NCBI RefSeq assembly: GCF_008329605.1
Contig: NZ_NPKO01000022.1
Coordinates: 1 to 48,546 of the forward strand
From: Mycolicibacterium sp. P9-64
Lineage (GTDB): Bacteria > Actinomycetota > Actinomycetes > Mycobacteriales > Mycobacteriaceae
Reading direction: 5' to 3'
DNA length: 48,546 bases
Positions 7,501-15,707 of the stretch are shown here, one piece after another. The first letter of the stretch is position 1. Each line of letters starts with the position of its first letter. The translations under genes were made by a program, and so were the position numbers. The notes under the pieces are model-generated. The model ran no database searches and had not been told where the DNA came from. It saw only the letters and a list, made by a program, of their open reading frames with translations.

Positions 7501-9705
7501 ATGGGTAGGCACAGCGTTCCCGACCCCGACGAAGCACCCGAGGACTCTTCCCGTCGCTTCGCTCGCCCCGACGATCCTCGGGCTCCGCACGATGACGGTG
7601 CGGAGGGCTTCTCCTACGACCAGCCGACCCACGAGCAGGGCTATGAGGCCGGTCCCGGGTATGCCGAACCGGGCTACGGCCAACCGGGTTATGCGAATCG
7701 CGATTTCGCAGGCGATGAGCACGACGACCAAACGGGCTACGAGCAGGCCGCCTACGACGACGCCGACTACGAAGACGACTACGACGAAGACGGCTATGAA
7801 GAGCCGGCGCCCCGCGAACCGGGGTATGCGCCGAACTTCTGGGAGACCGACGAGCCGGACTATCGCTACGCCGAGCGCGAGGCCCCGACGAAATCCTTCG
7901 CCGCCAATCCCCCACCACCGAGGCCGCCCGCGTCCGGGCGTGCGCACGGCGGTGACTGGGAGGGCGGCGAGTGGACGGGCAGCCACCGTGCGGTCGATCC
8001 CAAGAGGCGCGGCGTCAGTGTCGGCGTCATTGCGGCTCTCGTCGCCGTGGTGCTCGTCGTCGGTGCGGTCATCGGGTGGCGCTTCTTCGGTGACGCACTG
8101 TCGAACCGGTCACATGCAGGGGCCGCACGATGCGTCGAGGGCGAAGTCGCCGTCGCCGTGGTCGCCGATCCCAGCATCGCCGACCCGCTGCGCGCCCTTG
8201 CCGACAAGTACAACGAAACCGCGGCCCCCGTCGGCGACCGGTGCGTGAAAGTTGGCGTCAAATCGGCGGATTCCGACGCGGTAGTGAACGGTTTCGTCGG
8301 CGCTTGGCCCGGGGATCTCGGTGAGCGCCCGGCGTTGTGGATTCCCGGCAGCTCGGTATCGGAGGCACGGCTCGAAGCTGCCGCCGGAGCACAGACGGTC
8401 AGCGACAGCCGCTCGCTTGTCACCTCACCGGTGGTACTTGCCATCCGCCCGCAGCTGAAGAACGCGCTGGCACAACAGAACTGGTCGACGCTGCCTGGCT
8501 TGCAGAGCAACCCGACGTCGATGGACGCGCTGAACCTGCAGGGCTGGGGCTCGTTGCGGCTGGTACTGCCGCTGACCGAGGACAGCGATGCCAGCTACCT
8601 GGCCGCCGAGGCTGTCGCCACTGCCGCCGCCCCGCCGGGAATGCCTGCCACCGCAGGCACTTCCGCGATCAGCACGCTGATGGCAAGTCAACCCAAGCTC
8701 GCCGACGGCAAGGCATCCACCGCGTTCGACGCACTACTGCAGGCCGACGACCCGGCCACCGCACCGGTGCACGCAGTGGTCACCACCGAACAGCAGCTCT
8801 ACCAGCGTGGCGGGTCGACGCCCGACGCCAAGGACAAGCTGGCCGCCTGGCTCCCACCGGGTCCGCCTGCCGTCGCCGACTATCCGACCGTATTGCTCGC
8901 AGGCACTTGGCTTTCCCAGGAACAGGTGAGCGCCGCGAGCGAGTTCGCCAGGTTCCTTCGCAATGCCGACCCCATGAGCGAACTGGCAAAGGCCGGTTTC
9001 CGCACCGACGGCGGCACGCCGCCGAAGAACGACGTCATCGATCTCGGTTCGCTTGCGGCGCCGATGTCCGTGGGTGACAACTCCATGCGGTCGACGCTGG
9101 CCAACGTCGTGTCGGGTCCGCCATCGGCGGGGCCGAGCGCGCAGGCAGGCGCTGGTGCAGTGTCGGTGATGCTCGACCAGACACTGAACCTCGCCCCGGT
9201 GGTGACGGCGCTGAAGGCAAGAGTCCAAGCGCTGCCTGCCAACGCGGTCGTCGGGCTGACGGTGTTCAACGGCTCCGAGGGCTCCACCCTGATCCCCGTC
9301 GGCCCGCTCGGCGACCCGGTGCAGGGACAGCCGCGCAGCGCTGCGCTCGCCGCCGGACTCGACGGCTTGGCAACGACCACCAGCGGCCGGGTGTCGTTCA
9401 CCACCCTGCGCAACGTCTACACCGACGCGATGACGAACTTCCGTGCAGGGCAAGCGAACTCGGTGCTAATCATCACATCGGGCCCGCACACCGACCAGTC
9501 GTTGAACGGACCAGGGCTGCAGGACACCATCCGCGCGGCGTTCGATCCCGACAAGAAGGTGGCCATCAACGTCATCAACGTCGGTGACGATCCGGATCGG
9601 GCGACCTGGCAGGCCATCACCGAGATCACCGGTGGTCAGTACCAGAGCGTGCCCGCCTCGGACTCTCCCGAGATGGTCGCCAACATCAACCAACTGTTGG
9701 ACTAG
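7501..9705 (+). CDS. Membrane-anchored VWA-domain protein (Rv1836c family)
   Basis: 734 residues in three parts. Residues 1-165 are acidic and disordered, with GY..PGY..PGY repeats and an Asp/Glu/Tyr-rich patch (82-100). A single transmembrane helix follows (about 172-194, VSVGVIAALVAVVLVVGAVI) just after a KRR stop-transfer cluster, so the rest should lie outside the membrane. Residues about 205-540 resemble an extracytoplasmic solute-binding fold, and about 545-734 a von Willebrand A-like domain, although the metal-site motif DxSxS reads MLDQTLNL, so metal binding is doubtful. Position after glcB matches Rv1836c. Function is unknown; cell-envelope adhesion or assembly is an inference. The dispersed repeat occupies codons 17-24 (SRRFARP). 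Confidence 0.85.
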   Translation: MGRHSVPDPDEAPEDSSRRFARPDDPRAPHDDGAEGFSYDQPTHEQGYEAGPGYAEPGYGQPGYANRDFAGDEHDDQTGYEQAAYDDADYEDDYDEDGYEEPAPREPGYAPNFWETDEPDYRYAEREAPTKSFAANPPPPRPPASGRAHGGDWEGGEWTGSHRAVDPKRRGVSVGVIAALVAVVLVVGAVIGWRFFGDALSNRSHAGAARCVEGEVAVAVVADPSIADPLRALADKYNETAAPVGDRCVKVGVKSADSDAVVNGFVGAWPGDLGERPALWIPGSSVSEARLEAAAGAQTVSDSRSLVTSPVVLAIRPQLKNALAQQNWSTLPGLQSNPTSMDALNLQGWGSLRLVLPLTEDSDASYLAAEAVATAAAPPGMPATAGTSAISTLMASQPKLADGKASTAFDALLQADDPATAPVHAVVTTEQQLYQRGGSTPDAKDKLAAWLPPGPPAVADYPTVLLAGTWLSQEQVSAASEFARFLRNADPMSELAKAGFRTDGGTPPKNDVIDLGSLAAPMSVGDNSMRSTLANVVSGPPSAGPSAQAGAGAVSVMLDQTLNLAPVVTALKARVQALPANAVVGLTVFNGSEGSTLIPVGPLGDPVQGQPRSAALAAGLDGLATTTSGRVSFTTLRNVYTDAMTNFRAGQANSVLIITSGPHTDQSLNGPGLQDTIRAAFDPDKKVAINVINVGDDPDRATWQAITEITGGQYQSVPASDSPEMVANINQLLD
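7548..7570. repeat. Dispersed GCGAGCGAAGCGAC repeat, copy 2 (inverted)
   Basis: Reverse complement reads CGGGGCGAGCGAAGCGACGG followed by GAA, identical to the repeat at 1791-1814 except for one G. It lies inside the disordered N-terminal coding region of the VWA protein, read as SRRFARP. Confidence 0.6.
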
Positions 9706-9727
9706 GCGGGCCCGCTCCAGATCCTGG

Positions 9728-12598
9728 TCAGGCGAAGGCCTCCACCGGCGGGCAGGAGCACACCAGGTTGCGGTCGCCGTATGCGGCGTCGATGCGGCGC
9801 ACCGGCGGCCAGACCTTGGGCCGGAAACCCTTGCCAAGCGGGTAGGCCGCTTGTTCGCGGCTGTACGGGTGGTCCCAGTCGGCCACCAGCAGGCATTCGG
9901 CGGTGTGCGGGGCGTTGCGCAGCGGGTTGTCGTCCGCGGGCAATGCACCAGAACCGACCTGATCGATCTCGGCCCGGATCGAGATCATCGCCTCGCAGAA
10001 GGCGTTCACCTCTGCCAGGCTCTCGCTCTCGGTGGGCTCCACCATCAGCGTGCCCGTCACGGGAAAGCTCATCGTGGGTGCGTGGAAGCCGTAGTCCGCC
10101 AATCGCTTTGCGACGTCATCGACGGTAACGCCGGTGCTCTTGGTGATCGCGCGCAGATCCAGGATGCACTCGTGAGCGACCATGCCGTTCTCGCCCGTGT
10201 AGAGCACCGGGTAGTACTCGTCGAGGCGGCGGGCGATGTAGTTGGCCGATGCGATCGCGGTCAGCGTCGCGGAGCGCAACCCCGGTGCCCCCATCATCCG
10301 GATGTAGGCCCACGTGATCGGCAGGATCGACGCCGACCCGTACGGCGCGGCCGACACGGTGTAGGTGTCGGTGAGCTCCTCGGCGAGCGGGTGTCCCGGC
10401 AGGTACGGCGCGAGGTGTGCGCGCACCGCGACAGGACCGACGCCTGGCCCGCCACCACCGTGCGGAATGCAGAACGTCTTGTGCAGATTCAGGTGGCTGA
10501 CGTCGCCGCCGAACTTGCCGGGACGGGCCAGGCCCACCAACGCGTTCAGGTTGGCCCCGTCGACGTACACCTGACCGCCGACGTCGTGCACGGCAGCGCA
10601 GATCTCGGCGATGTCGTGTTCGAAGACGCCGTGCGTGGACGGGTAGGTGATCATCAGTGCCGCCAGCCGATCGGCGTGCTCAGACACCTTGGCGCGCAAG
10701 TCATCAAGATCGACGTCACCGTTGTCGCGGCACGCCACGACCACGACCCGCATGCCTGCCAGTGCCGCCGACGCAGCATTGGTGCCATGTGCGCTCGACG
10801 GAATCAGGCAGACGTCGCGCCCGCTGTCGCCGCGGCTCTCGTGGTACGCGTGGATCGCGAGCAGGCCCGCGTACTCACCCTGCGAGCCGGCGTTGGGCTG
10901 GAGCGACACGGAGTCGTAGCCGGTGAGCTGGGTGAGCCACGTCTCGAGTTCCGAGATCAGATTGCGAAGGCCTGGCGTATCCGAGGCGGGCGCGAAGGGA
11001 TGCTGGTTGGCGAACTCCGGCCAGGTGATCGACTCCATCTCGGCCGCAGCGTTGAGTTTCATCGTGCACGACCCGAGCGGGATCATGCTGCGGTCCAGTG
11101 CGATGTCCTTGTCGGCGAGCGATCGCAGGTAGCGCATCATCTCGGTCTCGGTGCGGTACCGCGTGAACGCTGGGTGCGTGAGGAACTGCGAAGTGCGCGT
11201 GGCGATCTCGGGTCCGGCCCAGTGATGGCCGCCGCGGGTCGCGCCGAACGCCTCGAGCACCTGCTCGACGTGCTCGGCGGTGGTGGCCTCGTCGCACGAC
11301 ACCGAAACGTGGTCATCGTCGACGAGCCAGACGTTGATGCCGCGAGCCTTCGCCGCCGTGCGAATCTCGTTGGCGCGGCCGGGAACCCGGGCCAGCACGG
11401 TGTCGAAGAACGCCTCGTGCACCACCTCGATGCCCGCCGCGTTCAGGCCGGTCGCCACCCCGAGCGCGTGGCCGTGCACGCGGTGGGCGAGGGCGGTGAG
11501 GCCGTCCGCACCGTGGTAGCTCGCGTACATCGCGGCCATCACGGCCAACAGCACCTGCGCAGTGCAGATGTTGCTGGTCGCCTTGTCTCTGCGGATGTGC
11601 TGCTCGCGGGTCTGCAGCGAAAGCCGGTAGGCGGGTGCACCATCGGCATCGACCGAGACGCCGACCAACCGGCCGGGCAGCTGCCTCGCGTGCTTGGTGT
11701 GCACTGCCAGGTAACCGGCGTGCGGGCCGCCGAACCCCATCGGCACGCCGAAGCGTTGGGTGGTGCCGAACGCGACGTCGGCGTCGATCTGGCCGGGCGG
11801 CGCGATCAACGTGGCTGCCAGCAGGTCAGCGCCGACCGCCACCAGCGCGCCGCGCTCGTGTGCCTTGGCGACCAGGCCGGTCCAGTCGGTGATGACGCCG
11901 CTGGCACCTGGTGACTGAACGATCACGCCGAAGAAGTCACCCTCGGGCAGGCCCTCGCGCAGGTCGGCGGTGACGATCTCGATTCCGAGCGGTGCAGCGC
12001 GGGTGGCGAGCACGGCCGCGGTCTGGGCGTAGACGTCGGAGTCCACCGCGAGGCGGTTGACCGAGTTCTTCACCGCGCGGTGCATCAGTGTCATCGCCTC
12101 GGCCGCGGCGGTCGCCTCGTCGAGCATCGAGGCGTTGGCGACCTCGAGACCGGTCAGGTCCTCGACCATGGTCTGGAAGTTCAGCAGTGCCTCCAACCGG
12201 CCCTGGCTGATCTCCGGCTGGTAAGGGGTGTACGCGGTGTACCACGCGGGGTTCTCGAGGATGTTGCGGCGCAACACCGCTGGCGTCAGCGTGTCGAAGT
12301 AGCCCTGCCCGATCATCGACACTGCGACAGTATTCGCGTCTGCCATCGCGCGCAGCTCGGCCAGCGCCTGCTCCTCGGTGGCCGGCGGGGGCAGCCGATC
12401 GAGCCCTGGCGCCAAACCGTCGACGGTCACCGTGTCGAGAATCCCAGCGGGCAGCGCCTTCTCGGCGAGCTCGGCGAGCGACTCCACCCCGATGACACCG
12501 AGCATGGTGGCGACGGCGTCGGCGTCGGGGCCGATGTGGCGGTCGGCGAAGCGGGGAAGGTGATGCTGGGCCGTGAAATGGGATTGAGTACCGGACAC
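9728..12598 (-). CDS. gcvP: Glycine dehydrogenase (decarboxylating), P-protein of glycine cleavage
   Basis: PLP enzyme that decarboxylates glycine and passes the aminomethyl group to lipoyl-GcvH. 956 residues, the fused two-half form (usual length about 940-960). The N-terminal half carries ENPAWYTAYTPYQPEISQGR and NASMLDEATAAAEAM; the C-terminal half carries the PLP lysine, Lys707, in HLNLHKTFCIPHGGGGPG, followed by the GSASILPITWAYIRMMG stretch. I chose GTG 12598: GAGAGG lies 6 nt upstream, the protein then begins shortly before the conserved FADRHIGPDADAVATML, and longer starts up to 12718 would translate through the glycine riboswitch. Ortholog of Rv1832 (gcvB). The mRNA leader senses glycine, so expression should rise with its substrate. 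Confidence 0.96.
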   Translation of the reverse strand: MSGTQSHFTAQHHLPRFADRHIGPDADAVATMLGVIGVESLAELAEKALPAGILDTVTVDGLAPGLDRLPPPATEEQALAELRAMADANTVAVSMIGQGYFDTLTPAVLRRNILENPAWYTAYTPYQPEISQGRLEALLNFQTMVEDLTGLEVANASMLDEATAAAEAMTLMHRAVKNSVNRLAVDSDVYAQTAAVLATRAAPLGIEIVTADLREGLPEGDFFGVIVQSPGASGVITDWTGLVAKAHERGALVAVGADLLAATLIAPPGQIDADVAFGTTQRFGVPMGFGGPHAGYLAVHTKHARQLPGRLVGVSVDADGAPAYRLSLQTREQHIRRDKATSNICTAQVLLAVMAAMYASYHGADGLTALAHRVHGHALGVATGLNAAGIEVVHEAFFDTVLARVPGRANEIRTAAKARGINVWLVDDDHVSVSCDEATTAEHVEQVLEAFGATRGGHHWAGPEIATRTSQFLTHPAFTRYRTETEMMRYLRSLADKDIALDRSMIPLGSCTMKLNAAAEMESITWPEFANQHPFAPASDTPGLRNLISELETWLTQLTGYDSVSLQPNAGSQGEYAGLLAIHAYHESRGDSGRDVCLIPSSAHGTNAASAALAGMRVVVVACRDNGDVDLDDLRAKVSEHADRLAALMITYPSTHGVFEHDIAEICAAVHDVGGQVYVDGANLNALVGLARPGKFGGDVSHLNLHKTFCIPHGGGGPGVGPVAVRAHLAPYLPGHPLAEELTDTYTVSAAPYGSASILPITWAYIRMMGAPGLRSATLTAIASANYIARRLDEYYPVLYTGENGMVAHECILDLRAITKSTGVTVDDVAKRLADYGFHAPTMSFPVTGTLMVEPTESESLAEVNAFCEAMISIRAEIDQVGSGALPADDNPLRNAPHTAECLLVADWDHPYSREQAAYPLGKGFRPKVWPPVRRIDAAYGDRNLVCSCPPVEAFA

Positions 12599-12620
12599 GG
12601 GTGACCTCTCGGGATCGGCG

Positions 12621-12636
12621 CGCAGGAAGACCTGCG
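12621..12636 (-). promoter_or_regulatory. Hairpin between glycine riboswitch and gcvP start (expression platform candidate)
   Basis: A perfect 6-bp stem with 4-nt loop (CGCAGG-AAGA-CCTGCG) lies directly 3' of aptamer 2 and ends 22 nt before the GTG, close to the GAGAGG ribosome site at 12605-12610. It has no U-tract, so control of translation is more plausible than intrinsic termination. Confidence 0.45.
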
Positions 12637-12862
12637 GTCCTCCCCCTCTGTCGTCGACCCGAACCGGGCGCCTGAGAGATTCAGCGACCCGGCGGACGGC
12701 GCGGGTGCCTTTCCCCATGGGCGGGTGAACCGTTCTGACCTACGACGGCACACCGCTTTCCAGAGGCATCGGGGCCCTTCGCGGTCCTGGGTGCCTGAGA
12801 GGTTGACGGAGAGGTATTGCTCCTTCGGCGTCCGTGGCTGGCGGCCACGGAACTCTCCCGCG
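12637..12862 (-). promoter_or_regulatory. Tandem glycine riboswitch upstream of gcvP
   Basis: Read on the minus strand, aptamer 1 (about 12862-12782) has GGGAGAG (12859-12853), GCCGAAGGAGCAA (12829-12817) and CTCTCAGGCACC followed by AGGACCGC. A linker with CTCTGGAAAG follows. Aptamer 2 (about 12735-12637) has GGGGAAAGGCACC, CTCTCAGGCGCC and GACAGAGGGGGAGG. These are the conserved cores of the two glycine-binding aptamers, which cooperate in many bacteria. This 320-bp stretch between gcvP and the MerR gene is otherwise non-coding. The same class of element precedes Rv1832 in M. tuberculosis. Confidence 0.93.
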
Positions 12863-12881
12863 CAGGGACGATGCGTCCCCG

Positions 12882-12887
12882 AGTCTA
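12882..12887 (-). promoter_or_regulatory. Candidate -10 element for the riboswitch-gcvP transcript
   Basis: On the minus strand TAGACT (12887-12882) lies about 20 nt before the first riboswitch helix, so transcription from near 12875 would include the entire tandem aptamer. It lies between the stop of the MerR gene (12919) and the riboswitch. No clear -35 box. Confidence 0.45.
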
Positions 12888-12918
12888 CCGGAGAGTAGCG
12901 AAGTGACCTGCTGCGAGG

Positions 12919-13542
12919 TCAGCCGATCTTGCGGTCGCGGTGCTTGCGACGCGAGGCCAGTTCGTCCTCCGGCGTTGGGATGGACTCGCCGCCGTCGGCA
13001 CGCTCGCCTGGGAAGTCCGCGATGGCACCGGTCAGTTCCCGCATTGCACCGGAGACCGCGATGCCGAACACGCCCTGGCCGCCCTGCAGGAGGTCGACGA
13101 CCTCTTCGGCGGACGTGCACTCGTAGACGGTGGTGCCGTCGGAGAACAGTGTGATGTTGGCCAGATCCTTGACGCCACGCTGGCGAAGGTGATCGACCGC
13201 AACCCGGATGTTGTGCAGCGAGATGCCGGTGTCGAGAAGCCTTTTCACGATCTTCAGGACCAGGATGTCCTTGAAGGAGTACAGCCGCTGGCTTCCCGAA
13301 CCCGCCGCTCCGCGGATGGATGGGACTACGAGCGAGGTCCGCGCCCAGTAGTCCAGTTGGCGGTAGGTGATGCCCGCGATTTGGCAAGCGCTCGGCCCTC
13401 GGTAGCCGACGAGTTCGTCGGGGACGGAGTCATCGGGAAACAGACCGCCCTGAACGGGTTCGCTGGCCGGGGTCGGTGCAGCCTCCCTTGGCGAGCCACT
13501 GGAAGTCAGATCCAACTGCTCTTGACGTGGCGTGTCGCCCAC
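12919..13542 (-). CDS. resR: MerR-family transcription regulator (Rv1830/ResR ortholog)
   Basis: 207 residues from GTG 13542, preceded by AAGGGA 8 nt upstream. After a disordered lead (MGDTPRQEQLDL) it has an N-terminal winged-helix of MerR type: YRGPSACQIAGITYRQLDYW, ARTSLVVPSIRGAAGSGSQRLYSFKDILVLKIVKRLLDTGISL, then a dimerisation helix and a less conserved tail. By sequence and position (between the DUF151 nuclease and gcvP) this is Rv1830, named resR in M. tuberculosis, where clinical mutations have been linked to antibiotic resilience. It is a DNA-binding regulator of growth-related genes there; targets in this species are not visible. A -10-like TATGCT at 13636-13631 would give a leader of about 80 nt. 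Confidence 0.88.
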   Translation of the reverse strand: MGDTPRQEQLDLTSSGSPREAAPTPASEPVQGGLFPDDSVPDELVGYRGPSACQIAGITYRQLDYWARTSLVVPSIRGAAGSGSQRLYSFKDILVLKIVKRLLDTGISLHNIRVAVDHLRQRGVKDLANITLFSDGTTVYECTSAEEVVDLLQGGQGVFGIAVSGAMRELTGAIADFPGERADGGESIPTPEDELASRRKHRDRKIG

Positions 13543-13792
13543 AGTCCATCCCTTCGCCGAGTCGAACTCGCTTCGTGCTACGCAGTCTGAACTGCGGGGC
13601 AACGCGTTTGCTCCAAGCTCGAATGTGTCGAGCATACGCTTCCCGCCGAGCCGTGACTGCTCGTCGTCGTTTCAAAGTATGGCTGCCTCATCCGCGGAAC
13701 CGTGAAATCCGCTCCGCGTGTCGAGCGACACAGGTCAGTTGAGACGCATCCGTGATCAATCCGAACCCCGCCCGCTGACCGCTAGGAGTCGC

Positions 13793-14290
13793 TCACGTCG
13801 CCTTGAAGTCATCGGGCGAGACGCTGTCCAAGAACTCCTTGAACTTCTCCACCTCGTCCTCGCGAACGCCGCCGCCGGCGGCCTCCTCGTCGCCCTCGTC
13901 GGGGATGAGCAGGCCCGCCTCCGCGAGCACCGCCTCCTCGACATAGATCGGCACGCCGACCCGCAGAGCTATCGCCACCGAGTCAGACGGCCGCGCCGAC
14001 ACCTTGATGTCGCGATCGAAGATCAGGTCGGCGTAGAAGGTGCCCTCCTGCAGATCGACGATCCTGACCTCTTTGAGCGAATGGCCAAGCGCAGCAATCA
14101 GATCTCGGATCAGATCGTGGGTCAGCGGCCGTGAAGGCTCGACACCCTGCTGCTCGAGCGCGATCGCCGCCGCCTCGGGCTGGCCGATCCAGATGGGCAG
14201 GTACCGGTCACCATTGGACTCCCGCAGGAGGAGGACCGGTTGGTTCTGGGGCTGTTCCACGCGAATGCCGACCACACGAACCTCGCCCAT
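13793..14290 (-). CDS. DUF151 bifunctional-nuclease-family protein (Rv1829 ortholog)
   Basis: 165 residues of the DUF151 fold, starting MGEVRVVGIRVEQPQNQPVL. Conserved blocks are RYLPIWIGQPEAAAIALEQQG (about 29-49), LTHDLIRDLIAALGH (about 56-70), and the acidic VSARPSDSVAIALRVGVPIY (about 98-117), which in plant and bacterial members is tied to RNase/DNase activity. The C-terminal tail EKFKEFLDSVSPDDFKAT matches Rv1829. ATG 14290 is used, with GGAGGG 9 nt upstream; an in-frame upstream codon at 14314 lacks a ribosome site. It lies between two MerR genes in the conserved garA cluster; biological role in mycobacteria is not established. Confidence 0.88.
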   Translation of the reverse strand: MGEVRVVGIRVEQPQNQPVLLLRESNGDRYLPIWIGQPEAAAIALEQQGVEPSRPLTHDLIRDLIAALGHSLKEVRIVDLQEGTFYADLIFDRDIKVSARPSDSVAIALRVGVPIYVEEAVLAEAGLLIPDEGDEEAAGGGVREDEVEKFKEFLDSVSPDDFKAT

Positions 14291-14326
14291 ATGTGTCTGC
14301 CCTCCGCACTTCAAACCGTTGGTCCG

Positions 14327-14332
14327 AGTCTA
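14327..14332 (-). promoter_or_regulatory. Candidate -10 element of the DUF151 gene
   Basis: TAGACT on the minus strand, 37 nt before the ATG at 14290; a start near 14320 gives a leader of about 30 nt with the GGAGGG site. It abuts the stop of the upstream MerR gene (14337). Confidence 0.4.
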
Positions 14333-14336
14333 GTCC

Positions 14337-15059
14337 TCAGCGATCCAATACGTCGCGCACGGCCGACTTGATCAGCGACGTGTGCAACGTGATGGCCAGC
14401 GCAGCCACCTCGCGAGCCAGGTCGTCGGCGCGGTCACGCGCACCCGCCTTCACGACCGGACCTGCGATCTGCGCGATCAGGTCGGACTGACGATCCGCAG
14501 CGGACCTGAACGCGCGCAGGTGACGCGGCTCGATGCCGTATTCGGCAAGCGCCTTCGCGCATTGGGCGGTGACCACCGAGTGCTCGTCGAAGAACCCGGC
14601 GGGGCCGGGCTTGACGATGCCTGAGCGGACCAGGGCGGTGAGCATCTCGTCGTCCACGCCGGAGCGGGTCAGCAGATCCTCGCGGCTCAGCCGGACCTGG
14701 GGAGGCCCGACGGCAGCCGTGTCGTGGACGCCGTCGGCGTCCGACACCTGCACCAGACGCACTCCGTACGCGGAACCCGTCTGTGGCAGCTCGCCGTCGG
14801 GCTGCGCGTCCAGTTGCGCCTTGATCACCTTCAGGGGCAGGTACTGATCCCGCTGCGCGGTGAGGACGAACCTCAGGCGAGCACAGTCGTAGGCGGTGAA
14901 GCGCCGGTAGCCCGATGGCGTGCGCTCGGGCGTGACCAGCCCCTCGGCCTCCAAGAACCGAATCTTGGAGATCGTCACGTCCGGAAAGTCGGGTCGCAAC
15001 AGGTCGAGGACGGCACCGATCGACATCCCGGCCAGCGCTGGGGTGTCGGGCTGCGTCAT
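14337..15059 (-). CDS. MerR-family regulator (Rv1828 ortholog)
   Basis: 240 residues. The N-terminal half is a MerR winged helix: GMSIGAVLDLLRPDFPDVTI, SKIRFLEAEGLVTPERTPSG, YRRFTAYDCARLRFVLTAQRDQYLPLKVIKAQLD. The C-terminal half (about 125-240) is a separate all-helical domain with DLLTRSGVDDEMLTALVRSG and EYGIEPRHLRAFRSAADRQS, as in Rv1828 (about 247 aa), where it provides dimerisation. It is directly downstream of garA and upstream of the DUF151 gene. The ribosome site before ATG 15059 is weak (GAAGAG), and an 11-codon ORF with its own AGGAG ends in an ATGA overlap with this start, so initiation may depend on coupling. Confidence 0.9.
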   Translation of the reverse strand: MTQPDTPALAGMSIGAVLDLLRPDFPDVTISKIRFLEAEGLVTPERTPSGYRRFTAYDCARLRFVLTAQRDQYLPLKVIKAQLDAQPDGELPQTGSAYGVRLVQVSDADGVHDTAAVGPPQVRLSREDLLTRSGVDDEMLTALVRSGIVKPGPAGFFDEHSVVTAQCAKALAEYGIEPRHLRAFRSAADRQSDLIAQIAGPVVKAGARDRADDLAREVAALAITLHTSLIKSAVRDVLDR

Positions 15060-15091
15060 TTGCTCTTCGCGCAGGCGCTCATCGCCGTCAT
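15056..15091 (-). CDS. 11-codon mini-ORF overlapping the Rv1828-type start
   Basis: On the minus strand AGGAG is followed 3 nt later by ATG (15091). The ORF encodes MTAMSACAKSK and stops at TGA 15058-15056, overlapping the MerR ATG (15059) as ATGA. It occupies most of the gap after the garA stop. It may be a coupling leader rather than a functional peptide. Confidence 0.3.
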   Translation of the reverse strand: MTAMSACAKSK

Positions 15092-15100
15092 TCGCTCCTA

Positions 15101-15580
15101 CTAACTACCCGAGCTGCCGTCGTCTGTCTTCGGCCCGGTGAGGAACACCAGGCGGAACTTGCCGATCTGAACCTCGTCGCCGTTGGCGAGTACCGCCGAG
15201 TCGACCGGTTCGCGGTTCACGTAGGTGCCGTTGAGGCTGCCGACGTCGACTACCTGGAATTCGCCGCTCTCGAGGCGGAACTCGGCGTGACGGCGACTCA
15301 CGGTGACGTCATCGAGGAAGATGTCGCTGTCGGGATGTCGTCCTGCCGAAGTGGTGGCCTGGTCGAGCAGGAAACGCGAGCCTGCATTGGGGCCCCGCTT
15401 GACGACGAGCAACGCCGATCCCGTGGGCAATCCCTCTACCCCCGACACGCTGCTGTCGCTTCCCGCCGTTGCCGGAGCGTCCAGTTCGTTGAGGAAATCT
15501 GCGCGAAAGACCGATGTGGTCTCCACCGTGACTTCGTCAGACGTCTGGTCAGCTCCCGAACTGGTGTCGTTATCCGTCAC
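15101..15580 (-). CDS. garA: GarA, FHA-domain inhibitor/activator of 2-oxoglutarate enzymes
   Basis: 159 residues (Rv1827 is 162). The N-terminal tail has the kinase target motif EVTVETTSVFRADFL with Thr21 and Thr22 at the same numbers as in M. tuberculosis GarA, where PknG and PknB/PknA phosphorylate them. The FHA domain (about 77-150) has the phosphothreonine-binding GRHPDSDIFLDDVTVSRRHA and GSLNGTYVNR motifs. Unphosphorylated GarA inhibits 2-oxoglutarate decarboxylase and NAD-glutamate dehydrogenase and activates glutamate synthase; phosphorylated tail folds back on the FHA domain and switches it off. GTG 15580 follows AGGAG by 6 nt. The 127-bp gap to gcvH contains a 12-bp palindrome. Confidence 0.96.
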   Translation of the reverse strand: MTDNDTSSGADQTSDEVTVETTSVFRADFLNELDAPATAGSDSSVSGVEGLPTGSALLVVKRGPNAGSRFLLDQATTSAGRHPDSDIFLDDVTVSRRHAEFRLESGEFQVVDVGSLNGTYVNREPVDSAVLANGDEVQIGKFRLVFLTGPKTDDGSSGS

Positions 15581-15664
15581 CCGCTGCTCCTAACTGGCTG
15601 CTGTGGCGATGTCTGGCCTGACCGGTCCACCGTGCGGCAGTCCGTCATGCGTCAGTGACGACCG

Positions 15665-15676
15665 TACCGCGCGGTA
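15665..15676. promoter_or_regulatory. 12-bp perfect palindrome upstream of garA
   Basis: TACCGCGCGGTA is a perfect palindrome 85 bp before the garA start and 32 bp after the gcvH stop. It could be a protein-binding site for garA control or a short processing hairpin. No function can be assigned from sequence. Confidence 0.35.
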
Positions 15677-15707
15677 GGTGCCGATGTGTCCACCACCGCC
15701 CGTTTTC

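Noticed and set aside
9584..11914. 776-codon open frame opposite gcvP
   Set aside because: Antisense to a complete enzyme with all motifs; composition typical of shadow frames.
12599..12718. N-terminal extension of gcvP starting at ATG 12718
   Set aside because: The extension is read through aptamer 2 of the glycine riboswitch and is absent from the family N-terminus.
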